In this document: in pieces, positions 63,335-64,000 of the stretch
Layout: the number at the start of each line of letters is the position of its first letter
Numbering within the stretch: position 1 is the stretch's first letter
Origin: Saccharofermentans sp.
GTDB lineage: Bacteria > Bacillota > Clostridia > Saccharofermentanales > Saccharofermentanaceae
Length of the DNA stretch: 64,000 nt
Direction of reading: 5' to 3'
Assembly (NCBI GenBank): GCA_024682215.1
Contig: JAIKZM010000196.1
Coordinates: forward strand, 22,096 to 86,095
Notes under the pieces: generated by a model
Seen by the model: only the letters and a program-made list of their open reading frames with translations
What the model was told of the DNA's origin: nothing
Database searches by the model: none
Translations under genes and position numbers: made by a program

Positions 63335-64000
63335 AAGTAACTGTTGCCGAGTCATCCGGTTTTTGCTTTGGTGTTAAAAATGCCGTAAAGGCTGCCGAGG
63401 AGGCCGTAAAGAACCCTCCTTCAGGCAAGCCGTTGGTAATGCTGGGCGATATCGTCCATAACACGATGGTCGTCGACAGCCTCAAAAAGGGCGGGTTTAC
63501 GGTAGCAGAGAGTGCTTCGGAGGTGCCCGAAGGCTCTTTTGTGCTGATACGCGCTCACGGCATCACGCCTGAGGAGAAGGAGATCCTTGAAAAAAAAGGC
63601 TGCGAGATAAAGGACTGCACTTGTCCTTTCGTGTCCAAGATCCATAAGATCGTCAGGGAACATGCCCTCGAAGGTAAAAACATCATCGTCACCGGCGGTA
63701 AAGGCCATCCGGAAGTAGTCGGAATTTGCGGTGAAACATATGGAACCGGAGTAAAATGCGCGGTCATAAGTTCGCCTGAAGAACTTGAAACTCTTGATTT
63801 TCCGCTGTCTTCTGCGATATTGGTGTCTCAGACGACATTTTCTTCAGAAGTGTTTAAAGAGATTTGTAAAAAAGCAGAAAATCAAATTGCATTTAAATAT
63901 CTTTTTGATACAATATGTATTACGACTGAAAGTAGGCAAAAGGAAGCCGCGTCGCTCTCTGCGAAGTCTGATTCGATGCTAGTCATCGGCTCGTCTCACA
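63331..64000 (+). CDS. ispH: 4-hydroxy-3-methylbut-2-enyl diphosphate reductase (3' end outside window)
   Basis: The frame is open to the end of the window (223 residues). IspH makes IPP and DMAPP in the last MEP pathway step with a [4Fe-4S] cluster. All three cluster cysteines are seen: C12 in SGFCFGVKNAV, C98 in CTCPFVSKIH, and C196 in DTICITTESRQ. RAHGI and GHPEVVG are conserved. In many Clostridia this protein continues into a ribosomal-protein-S1 region; the window ends too soon to tell. Codon use becomes AT-richer after about 63790. Confidence 0.95.
   Translation, partial: MKVTVAESSGFCFGVKNAVKAAEEAVKNPPSGKPLVMLGDIVHNTMVVDSLKKGGFTVAESASEVPEGSFVLIRAHGITPEEKEILEKKGCEIKDCTCPFVSKIHKIVREHALEGKNIIVTGGKGHPEVVGICGETYGTGVKCAVISSPEELETLDFPLSSAILVSQTTFSSEVFKEICKKAENQIAFKYLFDTICITTESRQKEAASLSAKSDSMLVIGSSH

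Overview
The window looks like a chromosomal segment of a low-to-moderate GC anaerobic Firmicute of class Clostridia. Supporting signs are strong AGGAGG-type ribosome sites, TTGACA/TATAAT-like promoters, the ScpA/ScpB, PgpH, YmdB and RpiR families, a two-gene cysteine desulfurase/ThiI unit, cmk directly followed by ispH, EFR1-type flavodoxin-ferredoxins and BspA-like surface proteins. A rumen or gut clostridium is a reasonable guess, but the sequence alone does not give the genus. I see no insertion sequence, prophage, integrase, CRISPR array or rRNA gene. No gene-free stretch exceeds 300 bases; the longest (39944-40226, 283 b) holds a candidate small RNA or structured leader.

Layout. 1-10.2 kb: two tandem large surface proteins. 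The first is a transglutaminase-like protein cut by the window edge. The second is a 2668-residue protein with a Thr/Glu-rich stalk, two leucine-rich blocks and 23 InlB-type repeats. Both end in the same lysine-rich module, which recurs in a smaller leucine-rich protein at 28.2 kb. 10.2-17.6 kb: a cysteine-synthase-like enzyme, a DUF2975/HTH/DUF4173 membrane cassette, a zinc-ribbon membrane protein, a glycosyltransferase with a flippase-like partner, and an orphan LarA-type racemase. 17.7-25.5 kb: a tightly overlapping housekeeping operon (ymdB, lspA, rluD-like, phoH, pgpH, a ybeY-era fusion, recO). 25.5-28.1 kb: an XPD-like helicase with an N-terminal nuclease-like domain, then tRNA-Leu(CAG). 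29-33 kb: a HAD phosphatase and a three-subunit fumarate-reductase-like complex. 33-36.5 kb: a four-gene redox operon (DUF362 ferredoxin, NmrA-like dehydrogenase, a protein resembling ferredoxin-dependent bilin reductases, EFR1). 36.5-40 kb: cysteine desulfurase, ThiI and an AIR-synthase-like protein. 40-49 kb: glyA, rarA, dtd, clpX, a ROK glucokinase, valS and a membrane protein. 49-54.8 kb: a two-component system with an RluB-type enzyme, two lipoproteins and DUF1294. 54.8-64 kb: methyltransferase, pseudouridine synthase, ileS, an M50 protease, scpAB, an RpiR regulator, cmk and the 5' part of ispH.

How the genes fit together. Much of the window is translation quality and RNA modification (three pseudouridine synthases, ThiI, Dtd, YbeY-Era, ValS, IleS, a methyltransferase), chromosome upkeep (RecO, RarA, ScpAB, helicase) and anaerobic electron transfer (fumarate-reductase-like complex, DUF362, EFR1). 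The most notable points are the possible bilin-reductase-like gene beside its likely electron donor, the YbeY-Era fusion, a fumarate-reductase flavoprotein lacking the covalent-FAD histidine, the shared lysine-rich C-terminal module, and several transcription units that appear leaderless (TATAAT placed 6-9 b before an ATG with no Shine-Dalgarno).
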